A stretch of 64,000 nucleotides of DNA from assembly GCF_020536995.1 (NCBI RefSeq), contig NC_068358.1, forward strand, positions 40,161,060 through 40,225,059. The letters run 5' to 3'. The translations under genes were made by a program, and so were the position numbers. The stretch comes from Dreissena polymorpha. Taxonomy: Eukaryota; Mollusca; Bivalvia; Myida; Dreissenidae. Below, piece after piece: positions 22,918-34,187 of the stretch. The notes under the pieces were generated by a model, which ran no database searches, was not told the origin of the DNA, and worked only from the letters and a program-made list of their open reading frames with translations. The stretch's first letter is position 1. Each line of letters opens with the position of its first letter.

Positions 22918-23105
22918 TGAGCCTCAATCTTGGAAAATGAGCTTTATGCATGTGCATGTGTCCTCCCAGATTAGCCTGTGGAGTCCGTAAAGGCTCATCA
23001 GGCATGACAATTTCTACCAAAACTGGATTTTTGTTAAGGGGAGTGATCCTTAAACGAAAAATACAATAAAAGCGGAAAGCGTCTTCCCTGATCAGCATGT
23101 GCTAT
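22918..23105. mobile_element. MITE (family A), 3'-truncated copy
   Basis: Begins TGAGCCTCAATCTTGGAAAA and shows CCCAGATTAGCCTGTG, the central GGATTTTTGTTAAGGGGAGT and part of the right arm (GTCTTCCCTGATCAGC). It then stops without the terminal inverted repeat. It lacks the tandem expansion seen in two other copies, so it shows the ancestral interior. Confidence 0.75.
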
Positions 23106-25003
23106 TTATTGTACATATATAACCATTTGAAAAAATGGTTTGTCATAAAATGTCATATGAATGAACTTTCATGTCATGAAATAACATTGTGCAGGTATAA
23201 TAAATTAAATACTCATAACACAATTATGCACTTAAAATTATTATATTATTACATCACATTTTCTTAACGAGGTATTTTTTTGCAAAAAAGACACAGTATT
23301 AGTATTTTTCATTATTATCATAAAAAAATGTGCATTTCAATTCATTACAGCGTGCAATCCAGGAGGGGGGAGTTCTAAATAACTTGTATACAGCCAACCG
23401 GGTTTCTTTGTCTGTGTGAAGTGTTTAATACAATGTATATGTAAAATATGTTAATGCAATCTTTAATTATGTCATTTAAACACATATACAGTACTTTTTA
23501 ATGTGGGGTTAGATTTTCTTTAAAAAAACGTATATCCATTTATTACCTCCCCTGAATTTTGCAATTTGTATTCTATATTTAAACATTAACTCTTTTACAT
23601 ATCGGGTACAAAGTGTATATTTTCTGATTAGTATTCACTAACTATTTAAAAAAATGTATAATTTGCCATTGATTTTGGTGACATCAAAAATATGAGGTGG
23701 TTGCTACAGAGCGGCGAAACGTCCATAATTTATAAAATGCATCCGAAAACACATAAAACATATATTGTTCACCTGAAACAAAACAAGAGAAGATATAAAA
23801 TAATAATACTAAAACAACAAAATATACCTTATTACTAGTCCAAATTTTTGATGCTCTCAAATATTAAGCTACTTTTTATATGGTTCCAAAGAATTTAGTT
23901 CACATAAAAAGTATCTCTAAATTCTTTGCGGGTCTTATAAATGACACTAACCTTATTACAAAAGCGAGAAAACAACCCAGTAAAGGAAACCACGGAGTGT
24001 AGATGAATCGAGTATTTGACCCTTACTGTAGTAAATTCAATCTTATGCAAAAACTATTCATCCGATTTTATTGGTTTATACGTTATCTTGTTGCTTATTA
24101 ATTCCTCTTTCAAAAAAATATAACTTTTAGTATATTCCCGTTGTTATTAATGGATTTATAGCGAGTTAAACACAAGAAATACACATTTTATGTTTTACCA
24201 CCGCGCATTTTAACGTGTTGTGGCTATCGATCTTTTACAATTAGCGTACAGCGAAGCGCCGAGATTATACATTTTGATGTACCACCCACTCACGTCTTTT
24301 GTTAAATTATAGTTTCATTTCTTGGCCGATTTTTACAAATTATATATCATAAGAAAGCTTACGTTACGTAGTAAACAGATATATAAATATATATTAAGTT
24401 TTTCTTCTGACTTCGACAGCCCGGCGAGTTATAACTTGAACTTTTGCAAATATCATACCGTTTTGGAGTTTTAGAATCTAGATTTACGGTTGACTTTGTT
24501 CGTACTTAATACCAATTTGTAGCGTTTATATTTGGAGTTCAGTTTTAAAAATTACATATTGCTCAGGAGAATAGAATTCTGTATACGATAGAAAAACAAT
24601 TGTTTAAAAACGAAAGTAATTAAGGAATGAAGGCAGAAAAAAGTAGCGCGCGTTCCTAACGCACTGAACTGATGCTACGGTCTTGGCGATTATGCTTTCG
24701 TTTAGAAACCGGCCTTTGAATTTCCTTTGCCATATTATTATATTTTTATGGAATATATTTTAGTATTTTGTTCACGAAACATATCAATAAAGCTTATTAT
24801 ACATGAATCTTAATAAATTAACGATTTCAGCTCTTGTTTATAACACAGAAAGGGTGTTAAATTTATGATGAAACAGCGTATATAGCGGACCCTCTCGATA
24901 TTATTCGGCTTTGCATGCATACTTGAAATAAAATGGGTGTCAAAAACATTTATCGTTTGCTGTTTATTATCAACGAGGTAATTATGTATAATTATTTGAA
25001 ATG
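23106..25003. other. AT-rich region, possible intron of the HhH gene
   Basis: No repeat with clear limits and no exon that I can support. If the donor at 25007 is used, this stretch would be the first intron of the minus-strand HhH gene. Confidence 0.35.
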
Positions 25004-25126
25004 TTACTCTGGTGTCATAGTCCCATGTTTTTCCCTTAATCGAACAATAACCTTCGCAGTCTTTTGTCCCACCCCCGGAATTGCACGTAAATCTGCCTCT
25101 GATGCAGTATTAATTTGAACAACCAT
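25004..25126 (-). CDS. Helix-hairpin-helix (ComEA-type) exon or mini-ORF
   Basis: ATG at 25126 (context AAAAATGG) opens a 40-codon frame: MVVQINTASEADLRAIPGVG then QKTAKVIVRLREKHG, ending TMTPE and TAA. Residues 4-33 match the double HhH fold of ComEA/NTASxxxLxxIPGxGxxxAxxII type, which binds DNA backbone without sequence specificity. A GA|GTAACA donor (GT at 25007-25006) overlaps the terminal codons, so this may be the first coding exon of a longer protein continuing below 25004. In animals such motifs occur in DNA-repair proteins and in genes linked to mobile elements; neither can be chosen. It is isolated from other coding signals. Confidence 0.55.
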   Translation of the reverse strand: MVVQINTASEADLRAIPGVGQKTAKVIVRLREKHGTMTPE

Positions 25127-25600
25127 TTTTATTTATTTTATGAACTAAATGAAACAAGCACGGGTGTGTTGCAAGTCTATTTAAACTATACAGAGTTGTG
25201 TTATGTATTTATTGTACTCTTTAGTTTCAATCTGAAGTTACCAAAATAGTATAAACAATGTATTAAAACCAAGTTGTTGTTTGTTTGTTTTTTAATAACG
25301 ATGTTAACAAAGTTCACTTAATTAATGGCAACAAAGGCCCACCATACTATACATACCAATCAAACTAATAAGACGTATGTGAGCAGCCAAGTTCCCAGCA
25401 CCTCCCTCCTTCTTATCACTGCAGTAGAGCCCCTGGATGCAAACTGCAACACCTCTGTGCACCTCCGCAACCTGCGATTGCTAGAAGATTCCTTGCACAA
25501 ACTGCGCCGCACCCCTGTGTACCACCGCAAACTGCGATAGTTCTAGTGCTTCTGAATAGATACGCATAAACACGTGACGTCACAGCAACAATCGTTATTT
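25127..25600 (-). promoter_or_regulatory. Upstream region of the HhH exon with E-box/CRE composite
   Basis: CACGTGACGTCAC (about 25572-25584) merges an E-box (CACGTG) with a perfect CRE (TGACGTCA). A direct duplication of about 55 bp (CGCAACCTGCGAT / CGCAAACTGCGAT type) lies at 25430-25545 and is GC-richer than its surroundings. The promoter role is inferred only from its position about 450 bp upstream of the minus-strand ATG. Confidence 0.4.
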
Positions 25601-25999
25601 TCAAGAAAAAAACGTCTCAGACAAATTTATTATGCCAAACTGGCTCAAATTTGCCTAAAACTAGTTGTTACTGATGGATCTCCACCGACAAACGTACTCT
25701 TGACGACCCAAGCAGTGAAACCCACGGTTGCAAAAACACATGGTTTTCCAAACTGGCAAAAGTAGCATGAACCAACAAGGGAGGCAACTTGTGATGTCAC
25801 AAATCGGCAGTAACCAAATAGTGGTTCTTTATTATCTCGCTTAACATGGGTCTAAATTACGTTTTAAAGCTCTTTTCTGATTGGATTAAACAGTCTGAAA
25901 TCATCCAATCAAGAAAGTAGAGACATTTATCGTGCATAACATTCAATGCCATGCTCTATGCAGCTATTTAGAAAATAAAAATCGTAAACCAAAAAGTTC
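25601..25999. other. Intergenic, nothing recognised
   Basis: Moderate-GC sequence grading into AT-rich sequence. No ordered repeat or exon-like segment seen. Confidence 0.35.
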
Positions 26000-26562
26000 G
26001 GAATGTTTTTTTTCGCGGTTATAGACGGTGTTACTTGCTGAAATCAGTAAAATATTGCTTTGAAATCATTTATGTATTATTATTGAACAAGAAAGTGGTC
26101 GAAAATAAGTGGAAAACATAAGTATTGTGATTAAAACTTGTGTCTGCTACAATTTTACGAGTGGTTACGGAAATTACCGATCGTACAGATGTATTGACAA
26201 ACAAAGGCCAAATGACCGAATAGCTTTCATATTTCAAGTTTATCAGCCTTGAAAGCAGCACTTTTTCAAATGAGAAGCAAAATCATACATTTATCAACCA
26301 GTAATAGTCAATAACACCAAAATCTTTGGGTACATCCATTTCGTTTTTCAGAAACCACGACATGTATTATTTTCGGAAACCGACGATCGGTCATTTCCGG
26401 AACATCTCGGTAAATTTCAGCAGACAAGTTTTCGTCAAAAATTCTTATGTTTAAATATTCTACCACTTTCTTGTTGTATACCAATACATAAATGATTTGA
26501 AAGTAATATAACATTGATTTTGGTCAGGAACACTTTATATAACTGCTAGAAAAGACATCTCA
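26000..26562. mobile_element. Degenerate long inverted-repeat element
   Basis: The two halves are imperfect reverse complements. The clearest blocks are AAATCATTTATGTATT with GAACAAGAAAGTGGTC (26066-26102) and, opposite, ACCACTTTCTTGTTGT with AATACATAAATGATTT (26460-26499). Similarity continues outward on both sides (CGCGGTTATAGACGGTGTT versus AACACTTTATATAACTGCT) and inward (CCGATCGTAC / GACGATCGGT). This suggests an old foldback or MITE of about 560 bp. Confidence 0.55.
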
Positions 26563-26940
26563 AATTTAGCACATAAACCATTGAAAAATCATACTTCAGT
26601 TTATCCTTCTTATGATTGTTTTATCAGTTACTTTAGCTTCAGCCACCCACTTATTTTTGAAATTATGACACACATATGTTTAAACTTGAGTTATTATATA
26701 TTTTTAGTTATTTTTATTGAGAAACTTTTATCTTATAACACATTTTTGGTACAAAAATGTTAATTGTATATATATATTGTTTGAAAAAAATACATAGGTA
26801 AAGATTTACATAAACTTGCTACACATGTAAAATAAAATGCCAATAATTACAACAAAAATCACTTTTAAATATTATGTTTTTTTTATTAGTCTTAAACAAG
26901 TTTTATGTTTTCATTTCAAAATTATAAAACACAATACATT

Positions 26941-27029
26941 AAAATTATAAACTGCTCATTAATGAGCCTGCAGCAGGGATATAGACTATATCCCTGCTGC
27001 AGGCTCATTAATGAGCAGTTTATAATTTT
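26941..27029. repeat. Perfect palindrome, 44-bp arms, 1-bp centre
   Basis: Left arm 26941-26984, centre A at 26985, right arm 26986-27029. I checked the arms base by base and found no mismatch; they begin AAAATTATAAACTGCTC and end GAGCAGTTTATAATTTT. It abuts a second palindrome with no gap. Confidence 0.93.
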
Positions 27030-27096
27030 CACAGTGTGTCACAATGTGTTCACTATATTATAGTATAATATAGTGAACACATTGTGACACACTGTG
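27030..27096. repeat. Perfect palindrome, 33-bp arms, 1-bp centre
   Basis: Left arm 27030-27062 (CACAGTGTGTCACAATG...), centre G at 27063, right arm 27064-27096 (...CATTGTGACACACTGTG). No mismatch found. Its own TIR-like ends do not match the neighbouring palindromes. Confidence 0.93.
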
Positions 27097-27164
27097 AATA
27101 ATGAGACCAATTATTTGAAAGAATTCATCATAGCTTTTGTTTATAATAGTGTTCATACATGTAT

Positions 27165-27184
27165 ATGTGTGTGTGTGTGTGTGT
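27165..27184. repeat. (TG)n microsatellite
   Basis: About ten TG repeats between the second and third palindromes. Confidence 0.85.
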
Positions 27185-27187
27185 AAT

Positions 27188-27382
27188 CACATGAGCTTGA
27201 AATTCTATCACTACATAAAGTCTATGCATAAATTATTAAAAAAATACCCCACCCACCCCTCTTCTCTATATATAAAAAGACAAGCTGTCTTTTTATATAT
27301 AGAGAAGAGGGGTGGGTGGGGTATTTTTTTTAAATAATTTATGCATAGACTTTATGTAGTGAAAGAATTTCAAGCTCCTGTG
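27188..27382. repeat. Near-perfect palindrome, ~95-bp arms, 3-bp loop
   Basis: The arms run from CACATGAGCTTGAAATTCT inward to AAAAAGACA, loop AGC, then TGTCTTTTT back out to AGAATTTCAAGCTCCTGTG. Only about two substitutions and one or two A/T-run length differences separate the arms. The open frame across it is a by-product. Confidence 0.9.
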
Positions 27383-28670
27383 GTGTAATTCTGACAGTTA
27401 AGACAGTTTGTCTGACCACTGAAAGTTTATTTATTTTCATTACACATTTACAAATGGGAGAAAATATTGCAAACATTTTATTTCAAGGCATACTTTGCAT
27501 GTCAACCAAGTTTAATGACGAACTATAGCATTAAACAACAGACCAAATCCGCAAAACATGCACCAAAAATGTTTGTCGAAGTTACGGTAATGTTTATACG
27601 GCCCCCGAGTTATGCATCCAGGTGGTACGGAATAGATACACTGACTGGCCTTTATATAATGGTGTTTATCTTTCTTAAATGAAGGTGGAAATGCATATTG
27701 ATGACTGTAACGAGTAAAATATATATAATTCAAGAAAATAACACGAACCTTTTGGTAACCTCGGTCATTGAACAGATTAATGTTGTCCACCGACTTTTCA
27801 GACGTCCGAAAAAACGCGCCGGAAATTCAACCGATCTGAAGCCTCGTTTTGGAAATCCAAGCGCTGGCAGACCAAGAGTTCATACATTTTGTAAACATCC
27901 ATTCAGTAGACAAAGAAATAATTACTTTACATGAAACAACAGACAAAATTAAGTTTCTAAACATACTCTCTCCGTACCAGCCATTCAATCTAGAAATATG
28001 TCGGAATCGGACAGGAGCCGGAATAGATAAACTGACTGTACGGCTAACAACACATCAAAATCAATATTATAGATATTAAAAATAGTTATCAAACACATCC
28101 AACGATTATTTCCAATATTATTTTAAATGATAATTGATTTTCTTACCTAAAACGATGGATTGACAATTTGCTTTTACAACGGCAATTCACGATTTTGACA
28201 TTGTTAAATCACGCGTAACGAGACTGCCGAGATAACGTGAGATTAAGGGTTCGGGGGGGTTCTGCCAGTATTCGCTCTACAGTATACACACCTTACCTAT
28301 CCGCTATATTGACTTTATAAATAAAATAAAAGCGATAAATTGCCGATTTGTAACTTATAAAAGCAATCTTTATTTTTATTATAACGTTCAACGAACATCT
28401 GCTCGATAATAGTTCAGTACCATTGTAATTAACGGCGCCGTAATTAACTACTGACAAAAATAACATGATCATACCTTACTGTACGGTTTGCAGAAACCTG
28501 TCAGAAATTAAAACAACTCCAGACTCGTATAATTTTTTAGTGCAAGTTAATTTAAACACACCCACTTATTAAAAATTAAACCTTTTTTATATTAGCTAAT
28601 TTTTCTAAATTTTCAGAAATAAAAACCAATTGGTATTTGCACATTTCAGTAAACCTAAGACTACTTTATT
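27383..28670. other. Intergenic, nothing recognised
   Basis: Several frames of 70-90 codons overlap on both strands, with no codon bias or consistent splice sites. No repeats with clear boundaries. Confidence 0.35.
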
Positions 28671-28825
28671 GTTAAATATGTTTGATTTGTAAATTGTATA
28701 ATAAATTAATAATCTATATATTTTTATTAGTTCTGTTGCAAGCCTAATTTAAGTTAAATATGTTTGATTTGTAAATTGTATAATAATCCATATATTTTTA
28801 TTAGTTCTGTTTCAAGCCTAACTTG
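28671..28825. repeat. Direct duplication of about 75 bp
   Basis: Two adjacent copies of a block beginning GTTAAATATGTTTGATTTG and ending TTTTTATTAGTTCTGTT, followed by CAAGCCTAA. They differ by about a 10-bp indel and a few bases. Confidence 0.85.
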
Positions 28826-28934
28826 TGTTTTTAAAATACATAAAAATCATATTGTTGACAACTTTAATATTATTTAAGATCATTATTAAGCAAAAGTAAG
28901 TCCCCCAAATCATATCAAATCAAATAAATATTTA

Positions 28935-29230
28935 TTTATTGTCGGTATGGTATACAAACATTATAACTTAAGCTATGAATAGCTTTTGACCGACAGCTTA
29001 CCCCGGCCAGCTAAACCGGTAGAGTGCTGATCTCTGACTCGCTCATGGGTTGGTAAGTTTAAGCCTCAACTCGGGTTCATCTCTTAGAAATAATTACACC
29101 TTAGGCTACCCTGTCTGTAACCCAAATTGCAGTCGAAGGTCACCGACATACATGTATCAAATACAATGTATGTGCTTATGTTAACATTTCCTGGAGATTC
29201 AACCACTGAGCAGGATAACTAAGTTAACCC
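28935..29230 (+). mobile_element. tRNA-derived SINE-like sequence
   Basis: CCGGCCAGCTAAACCGGTAG resembles a tRNA head with an A-box (AGCTAAACCGG), followed by TGATCTCTGACTCGC and a weak B-box (AAGTTTAAGCC at about 29056). It is preceded by GTCGGT...ACCGAC, which could pair. Poor B-box conservation suggests an old copy. A diverged tRNA pseudogene is the main alternative. Confidence 0.4.
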
Positions 29231-31089
29231 CATATTATTAATGAAACAAATTAAATATACTATTAGATGTATTAAACAGACAAACCAACTAGTACCTACT
29301 AGTACTTTCATAAGGAACATCATCCATTAACCATCTATACTCCCAGGTCTTTTGGCTCTGCTACATCAACAGGAATTAGCGTTGGGTTCATGTTTTCTGT
29401 GTTAATCATAGGGATTACAATTTATAATATTTCATCCCAACAACAAAATCTTTATAATGATAGTATTCATTTTACAGTCAGGTTTTACTTCTATTAGGTT
29501 AAAAACTAAATTGTGAATCAGTTTTTGAGATGAGCTTGTACCAAACACACACACACAAGCTCCTGTAAATTATATACACACTTTAATGAGCAAGTATTTG
29601 GACTGTCACAGTTATTGCTTGTTGGAATGTCTCAGACTAACCAGGATATACAAGCAGTCTTCACTTTAGCATTTTTGAACAACTAGCCTGAATCTTTATG
29701 CATTAATAGAACAGATTAAAATACCCACTAGCCCGACTATATGAATCAGGAAATTTTAATAGCCCAAATTTAATACATTTCACTAGCCCCTGGCTGTTGG
29801 GCTAGGGGTTAGCGTCAAGACTGTAAAAGCAATAACAATTCTTCAAACATTGATCCTTGTCTTGTTTTGAACAAATCTGCCATGACGGGTAGTTAATGGG
29901 GATAGCCCAACAAACAACCAGTTAAGGATGACTGTGATACTGATGAAAGTTTCACCAATATGTATATTTAGCCAATGGACATTTGACCAGAGACACTTTA
30001 TTTAATTCGAAGTAAATGTTTTCTTAGCAGTGTTAATAGTCATGTCAACACATCACATGTTATGTTAAATGACTACATGACAACATTGGATGTGTAGCAA
30101 CTTAAACCACCATCCATTTTATTATATTTCTGAATGTGTAGGATATTTTTTAATGTAAGGGTATGAAGTAGACACACATCTGAAGTATCTTTATTTTTTT
30201 TTTTTCAAAGAAGATAGTTATGTAACTGTGCTGATGTATAATATTAATTGCAAGAGTAAATAACATTCCAGGTGTAGAATTCTTGAGCTTCATGCAGAAT
30301 GAGATACAGTATTCCAGTTTCTGACTTCTGTTGACACTGTGATGTTCCTGAAAAAAAAGGTTTCTAGAAGTTATAACAATAATCCATTCAATAACATTTA
30401 AAGACAGCATAGTTATCTGTTTTAAAATAATTGTTCTTTTCAAAGAAAAGTATTTTAACAAAGGTAATCAAACTTCTTATTTGCCCAAACTTAACAAATA
30501 ATATATTTTTCCATACCCCACCCGCTTTTGGCATGTTTCGTTTTTACCTACTTTAAACACAATAAAATCAAAATAAAGCATAAACATGAACTACAATTAA
30601 ATCAAAGATACTAAGCTAATAACAAATTACAAAAAAATCATACCATATAAGTTATATCTGCAAATTATTGGGAAATTATAATTGCATCAACACTGAACTC
30701 TATGCAGACGCACTGCACTTTATCGTATACCCCTTCTCATTTAGATTTTCATAAATATTTATGTAATTTTAAGTTGCCATTTGCTACATTATTCAATACT
30801 ATTTGTATATGAAATAAATGAATTAGTGCTGCTAGAGCGTCTGTTCCTGCTTTATGATTAATTATTTGAAAAGAATGTACGGACTACAGACAATAAAGGA
30901 CTTTTTCCCCCAGTTTTTGTATATCTGGAAGTATTCAATGTATGAACTTTGCCAAACATAGGAGCTAAAAAGCATTTAAATCTAAACAAATAATTCTTGC
31001 CTCAACAAGATACAAACTAGATCCCCCGTGTATTAATTAGATGTCTTAATAGCTTTACTATTTTAGACCATTAATTTTAGACCATTACA
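29231..31089. other. Intergenic, nothing recognised
   Basis: AT-rich. A minus-strand open frame (30461-30150) follows a good polypyrimidine-AG at about 30350 but shows no homology I can name and ends without a donor, so it is not called. Confidence 0.35.
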
Positions 31090-31596
31090 TTAAAGGGGCC
31101 TTTTCACGTTTGGGTAAATTGACAAAAATGTAAAAAGTTGTTCAGATTCGCAAATTTTTCTTTTAGTTATGATATTTGTGAGGAAACAGTAATATTGAAC
31201 ATTTACCATGCTCTTAAATAGCTATTATATGCATCTTTTGACGATTTAAAAACCTGAAAAATATGAAGCATTGCAACGCAAAACGAATTAATAAGTTTGA
31301 GAGTTCTGTTGTTGTTGCTATATTTTGTGAAACTACAAGGATTCCTTATATAGAGTATAAAATACATTGGTTATTGTATCTGGAAGGATGGCCAAGAGGT
31401 CTAAGTTGTAGGCTTTTTATTCCAGGACTCCAGGGGTCAGTGGTTTGAGTCCTGCTGAGGTTTACTTTTTTATTTTTTTTAATTTTATTCTTGATTTTTT
31501 ACTGGAGCTTTTTAGATCCAATGTTTACATTTATCAATATAAAGCATTTAATGAAAAACTTCAAAACATGCCAAATCTGTGAAAAGGCCTCTTTAA
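31090..31596. mobile_element. TIR element (family T) carrying a tRNA-Leu-like module, copy 1
   Basis: Ends TTAAAGGGGCCTTTTCAC and GTGAAAAGGCCTCTTTAA form good terminal inverted repeats. The interior has the family's AGCATTGCAACGC and GTGAAACTACAAGGATTCC blocks and a tRNA-like module at 31382-31460. No coding capacity. A reversed copy is at 52658-53110. Confidence 0.8.
31382..31460 (+). other. tRNA-Leu-like module (A-box and B-box) inside TIR element
   Basis: GGAAGGATGGCCAAGAGGTC is a class-II tRNA-type 5' part with A-box TGGCCAAGAGG at 31389-31399. The B-box-like GGTTTGAGTCC is at 31442-31452, one base from GGTTCGAGTCC. The 3' acceptor half does not pair well, so it is not a working tRNA; it could act as a pol III promoter. 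Confidence 0.6.
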
Positions 31597-32339
31597 TTAG
31601 TAATAACAAATTAATAGTATGTTTTTTTTTGCATTTTCCACACCGTATTTTTAACAATTGTTAAATGAAAAAAATACTTGTAAATTAAGTGCATGGTCTG
31701 TTTAACCCCAGATCAGATTTGTTTTAAATAAGAGTTGTGGGTTTTTAACATTAATTTTGGTAAAGCCTAAATATTGTATTACCGGTATATACAGTGCTTA
31801 TTTTTTACAAAGATTTATTAATACACAAAGATTGGAAACATCATGACGAACTAAAAAAATTTGGGAAATTCTCGCTGCGAATACATGATCTACATCACAT
31901 GATATCAATCAGGCAGTTGGTGATCTCTCTTTGTTATTTGGAGATCTCATTCAGTATGGCAGCGTGTCTGCCCAATTGATTCAAATAAACTAAATTTCAT
32001 GACTTCACACAATAGAACTGAAAACATGTGAAACATGAAAAAGTTTCGATATTTATTGTAGAGTTGATATATTATCTGATTTAAAAATAAAACAAAAGAT
32101 TTGAAAAAATGTATGTCTCTGAGCAAATATAAAGCAACAATACATAACAATACATAATAATAGTATTTTTGGCCCAGTAAGCTTTTTAACAAGTACACCT
32201 TTCAATATGCCATTACCTTAAACTTTATTATTTCTTTTTGGAAATAATGAAAGAAGTTTAAGTATAAAGGTGATATTACAATCTATAGTCTGTAATTTTG
32301 TGCTTTTATCTTTAATATTTGTGCAGGTATTAAATAACA
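31597..32339. other. Intergenic, nothing recognised
   Basis: AT-rich sequence without recognisable structure. Confidence 0.35.
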
Positions 32340-32735
32340 ATATGGCCTAAAACTACATTTTTTCTTTATAAATATTTCTGATTTACGTATCATTTTAAAG
32401 GTAATATAAAAGTATACACGGCTATGAAAATTGTTTGATTTTAACATGAATAGTCTCGAAAATATTCATAAGCAAATCTTTGTAAAATCAAAGCTATTTG
32501 CATGTTTTCTTATACAAAAATACATATCCGCCTTTGCCCTCAACTTTGCTTTTTCTAAATTAACATTTCATGTTTGAAAATTTAGAGGTAATATAAAAAG
32601 CTATAGCCGAATATAAATGTAGCTGAAGTAGTTCAGAAGATATTCATTAGAGAAACTTTGAAAAAGATCTGGCCATGGCATACTTTTTTTATTGAAAAGT
32701 TCATATCTGCCTTTGCCTTAAACTGTAATTTTATT
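32340..32735. repeat. Diverged direct repeat, about 185-bp unit, two to three copies
   Basis: GGTAATATAAAA-rGCTATr-GCCGAA/GGCTATGAA blocks and CATATCyGCCTTTGCCyTmAACT blocks recur at about 32400 and 32590, with a third partial start at about 32707. Confidence 0.55.
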
Positions 32736-32968
32736 TAATTTTTAGCCGGATTTTTTTCGAAAAAATCTCGGCTTATAGATTGATGTTGTCGGGCGGGCGG
32801 GCGGGCGGGCGGGCGGGCGGGGTGGCGGCGTGCTCGAAAATGTTAAAGTTCTTATTTCATGGTATAACTTTGGTATGCTTGGACCTAGAGTCTTCAAACT
32901 TGACATGAAGGTTGGCCAGGATTAACAGATGACCACTGGTCATTTCAAGGTCATTCATTTGAAGGTCA

Positions 32969-33874
32969 AGGTCACTGTGACCTTCAATATAAAAAATGTT
33001 AAAGTTGTTATAACTTTGGTATGCTTGGACCTAGAGTCTTGAAACTTGACATGAAGGTTGGCCATAACTAGTTAGTAACCACTGGTCATTTCAAGGTCAT
33101 TCATTTGAAGGTCAAGGTCACTGTGACCTTGAATGTAAAAATGTTAAAGTTCTTATTTCATGGTATAACTTTGGTATGCTTGGACCTAGAGTCTTCAAAC
33201 TTGACATGAAGGTTGGCCAGGATTAACAGATGACCACTGGTCATTTCAAGGTCATTCATTTGAAGGTGAAGGTCACTGTGACCTTCAATATAAAAATGTT
33301 AAAGTTGTTATAACTTTGGTATGCTTGGACCTAGAGTCTTGAAACTTGACATGAAGATTGGCCAGAACTAGTAAGTAACCACTGGACATTTCAAGGTCAT
33401 TCATTTGAAGGTCAAGGTCACTGTGACCTTGAATGTAAAAATGTTAAAGTTGTTATAACTTTGGTATGCTTGGACCTAGAGTCTTGAAACTTGACATGAA
33501 GGTTGGCCAGAACTAGTAAGTAACCACTGGACATTTCAAGGTCATTCATTTGAAGGTCAAGGTCACTGTGACCTTGAATGTAAAAATGTTAAAGTTCTTA
33601 TTTCATGTTATAACTTTGGTATGCTTGTACCTAGAGTCTTCAAACTTGAAATAAAGATTGGCCAGTACTAGAAGATGACCACTGGTCATTTCAATGTCAT
33701 TCATTTGAAGGTCAAGGTCACTGTGACCTTAAATGTTAAAATGTTAAAATTGTTATAACTTTGGTATGCTTGGACATAGAGTCTTCAAACTTGACATGAA
33801 GGTTTGCAAGCACACTTAGATGACCACTGGTCATTTCAAGGTCATTCATTCTAAGGTCAAGGTCACTGTGACCT
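32969..33874. promoter_or_regulatory. Seven perfect palindromic ERE-type sites in a tandem array
   Basis: AGGTCACTGTGACCT occurs exactly at 32969, 33115, 33270, 33415, 33560, 33715 and 33860, spaced 145-155 bp. Most are preceded by TCAAGGTCA, an ERR/SF-1-type extended half-site, and each unit has a second AAGGTCA about 20 bp upstream. The match to the nuclear-receptor consensus AGGTCAnnnTGACCT is seen directly; binding is not shown. Confidence 0.75.
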
Positions 33875-34187
33875 TGAATGTAAAAATGTTAAAGTTCTTA
33901 TAACTTTGGTAGGTAAAAATGTTAAAGTTCTTATCTATCTGCTAGAACTGGTGTGATAGAAACCTTTTGGAGTGATCATAAGGCTGTCTGGATTTCTGTG
34001 TAGGTATGTGAAAGCAAAACAATAAATAGTATTATTTCATCTAAGTTTATTTTCTTACATTTGATAATGAAATTGATGGAAACTTCAAACAATATGTTAC
34101 TAATTTGCTAATAAAAAAATTGAGATCAAACTTTCCTAATTGTCAATTCAAGTTCATATTTGTGACCTTAAATGTTATTGTTGTTCA

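Noticed and set aside
28935-29230. True tRNA gene
   Set aside because: The B-box is poor and the acceptor halves do not pair; better described as SINE-like or a tRNA pseudogene.
30150-30461. 103-codon minus-strand frame with a good TTTTTTTTCAG acceptor near 30350
   Set aside because: No similarity to any family I know, no downstream donor or partner exon; polypyrimidine-AG sites are common in this AT-rich DNA.
31382-31460. True tRNA-Leu gene
   Set aside because: The acceptor and anticodon stems do not close properly, and it lies inside a TIR element with a partial sister copy.
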